The position numbers were made by a program, and so were the translations under genes. Of a DNA stretch of 64,000 bases, positions 62,800 through 64,000 are shown piece after piece. Source of the stretch: Tubulanus polymorphus (lineage: Eukaryota; Nemertea; Palaeonemertea; Tubulaniformes; Tubulanidae); the NCBI RefSeq assembly GCF_964204645.1, contig NC_134025.1, positions 14,841,001 through 14,905,000 of the forward strand. The letters are read 5' to 3'. The notes below the pieces were generated by a model, which saw nothing but the letters and a program-made list of their open reading frames with translations, was not told where the DNA came from and ran no database searches. How positions within the stretch are numbered: the first letter of the stretch is position 1; every line of letters starts with the position of its first letter.

Positions 62800-63970
62800 T
62801 CATGCGCATTAGAAGGACTTCAACCAATGCACATCTGGAACATGGATGAAACGGGCCTGCAGTTTTCCCATGTCCCTGGGAAAATAGTTGCTAGGTGTGA
62901 AAATTGAACATTAGCTCAATGATAATTCTAGACATTGTGTCAATAGATAGGCTAATATTCCTCATTGCAATATGTAGATTTAAAGTATAGGCCTACATAC
63001 CTACCCGTACATTTTGTCACTATCATGCTTGATTTTTAACCAATTTCTTAGTCAAATCTTGAACTGTCAGCAAAAAAACTAAGATATTTTATCAATTGTG
63101 ACATTTATTATCATAGTTCCTCAAGCTTCACGCACGCCATTGAACATACTTTTGATAAAAATATTTTTCAATTTACTTAATTCTTGGTTGAAATTTTAAT
63201 GGAATCAATGACCCTTTGAATCAAATACAGCTGTAAACGTGTCATAACTTTAAAATTGCACACCAAGTCCGCTGAAAATATAAAACAGATATCTCACAAA
63301 GGTATGATAATAAGATTAAGAATTGCATTTCATTCACAGAAAGGGAAGCAGATATGTCCAGTCCCGTATAAGTGGGAATCGAGAGACTATTACCATTATG
63401 GCTTGCGGGAATGCGGCAGGGCAGATGCTAGCACCGAATGTGATTTTCAAAGGGAAGACTGCCGCATCCCTGCAGTCTGTTGATTCAAACCGAGCGCCTC
63501 CCGGAACCACAGTGTCTGTATCTGAAAGTGGATGGACAAAGCAGGTTACAAATAATAGGCTATACATAATCAGGAATCAACAACTTACTTTTAATCTATC
63601 TGACTGTTCATAATTTTTATCATAATAGGGAATCGCAACACTGTTGTTTAAGAAGAGCTTTTTGCCAGAATTATTAATAAGAGTTGCTTTTTCGAGATTT
63701 TTACACCAACCTGGCAAAGCATCTCACCTGAGCACTTGATAAATGGATTTAGGTCGTGCGGAATATATCCATTTGATCCAGCAATGATACCACCAGAGGC
63801 ATTTCTGCCTTCTACAACCACTGTTACAGCAGTCGTAGCTGATGAAGTGAGTTATATTCTACCTGTGTCATATCATCTTGCCAAGTTCTTATATAAATAT
63901 AATGATGTTTGTATCTCAGATTGCCGATCCTACACCATCTAGTGAAATTCCTTTGTCAGAATCAACTAAG
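62800..63970 (+). pseudogene. Pogo/Tigger-like transposase, copy 2 (truncated)
   Basis: Exons at 62800-62894 (part of exon 2: LEGLQPMHIWNMDETGLQFS), 63340-63544 (exon 3: KGSRYVQSRISGNRETITIM to SESGWTKQ), 63629-63846 (a fusion of exon 4 start GIATLLFKKSFLPELL with exon 5 end CFFEIF, WQSISPEHLINGFRSCGIYP, PSTTTVTAVVADE) and 63920-63970 (exon 6). A deletion near 63682 removed the second and third catalytic Asp, and the junction is out of frame. Splice sites match copy 1 exactly. The 5' part with the HTH domain is absent and the gene runs toward the window end. Confidence 0.85.
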
Positions 63971-64000
63971 GTATTAATTTTCACTCTAAAACATATTGAA

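Overview
The window is eukaryotic DNA, almost certainly from a marine invertebrate. It has AT-rich intergenic sequence, GT-AG introns, no bacterial operons, and a dense, nested load of transposable elements: Ty3/gypsy, BEL/Pao, DIRS-type tyrosine-recombinase, LINE, hAT-like, pogo/Tigger-like and Helitron-like remnants. It also holds tandem arrays of about 150 bp of the kind described for molluscan Pearl/Helitron-related elements. I cannot fix the phylum from the sequence; a lophotrochozoan or an ambulacrarian would both fit. Only one stretch (two phase-compatible exons on the minus strand at 27.4 and 31.0 kb) looks like an ordinary host gene.

Layout. 0-3 kb: old repeats and one unrecognised broken ORF. 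3.2-6.7 kb: a non-autonomous hAT-like element cut in two by a Ty3/gypsy copy (3521-6351) with a 462 bp 5' LTR, a 50 bp stub of the 3' LTR and a 4 bp target duplication. An uninterrupted paralogue of the host repeat at 32.4-33.0 kb shows the pre-insertion state. 8.0-8.4 kb: fragment of a transposase-like protein. 9.5-10.3 kb: a 793 bp hAT-like element. 11.5-24.9 kb: a second, decayed gypsy element that hosts two later insertions: a 917 bp hAT-like element in the RT region (13140-14056) and a young, nearly complete BEL/Pao element (16936-23567, LTRs about 99% identical, TSD ccaca). 25.2-25.8 kb: five 145 bp tandem units.

27-31 kb: putative host membrane-protein exons. 28-29.3, 33.4-34.0, 36.6-37.9 and 48.2-48.6 kb: four copies of a Pearl-like element with about 154 bp tandem units. 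Nearly all units, and those of the 145 bp array, carry a co-oriented match to the CTCF binding consensus. 34.4-35.4 kb (minus): a second transposase-like pseudogene. 36.1-40.7 kb: a multi-exon pogo/Tigger-like transposase gene interrupted in exon 2 by one Pearl-like element; a shorter sister copy runs off the window end (62.8-64 kb). 40.8-41.0 kb: a 210 bp MITE with a 6 bp TSD and a second copy at 55.3 kb. 42.3-47.8 kb (minus): a DIRS-like element with gag, RT/RNase H and tyrosine recombinase fragments.

48.6-52 kb: mixed fragments including an LTR. 52.2-53.4 kb: a 31 bp minisatellite that opens all three forward frames, next to a palindromic GTCGC-rich foldback (53.4-54.1 kb). 54.4-62.8 kb: LINE pieces, a degenerate gene-like TE protein (56.1-57.0 kb), and a perfect 55 bp inverted pair 2.4 kb apart flanking a LINE and a helicase remnant. 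Nothing here is an operon; the genes interact only through nesting, which gives a relative order of insertions.
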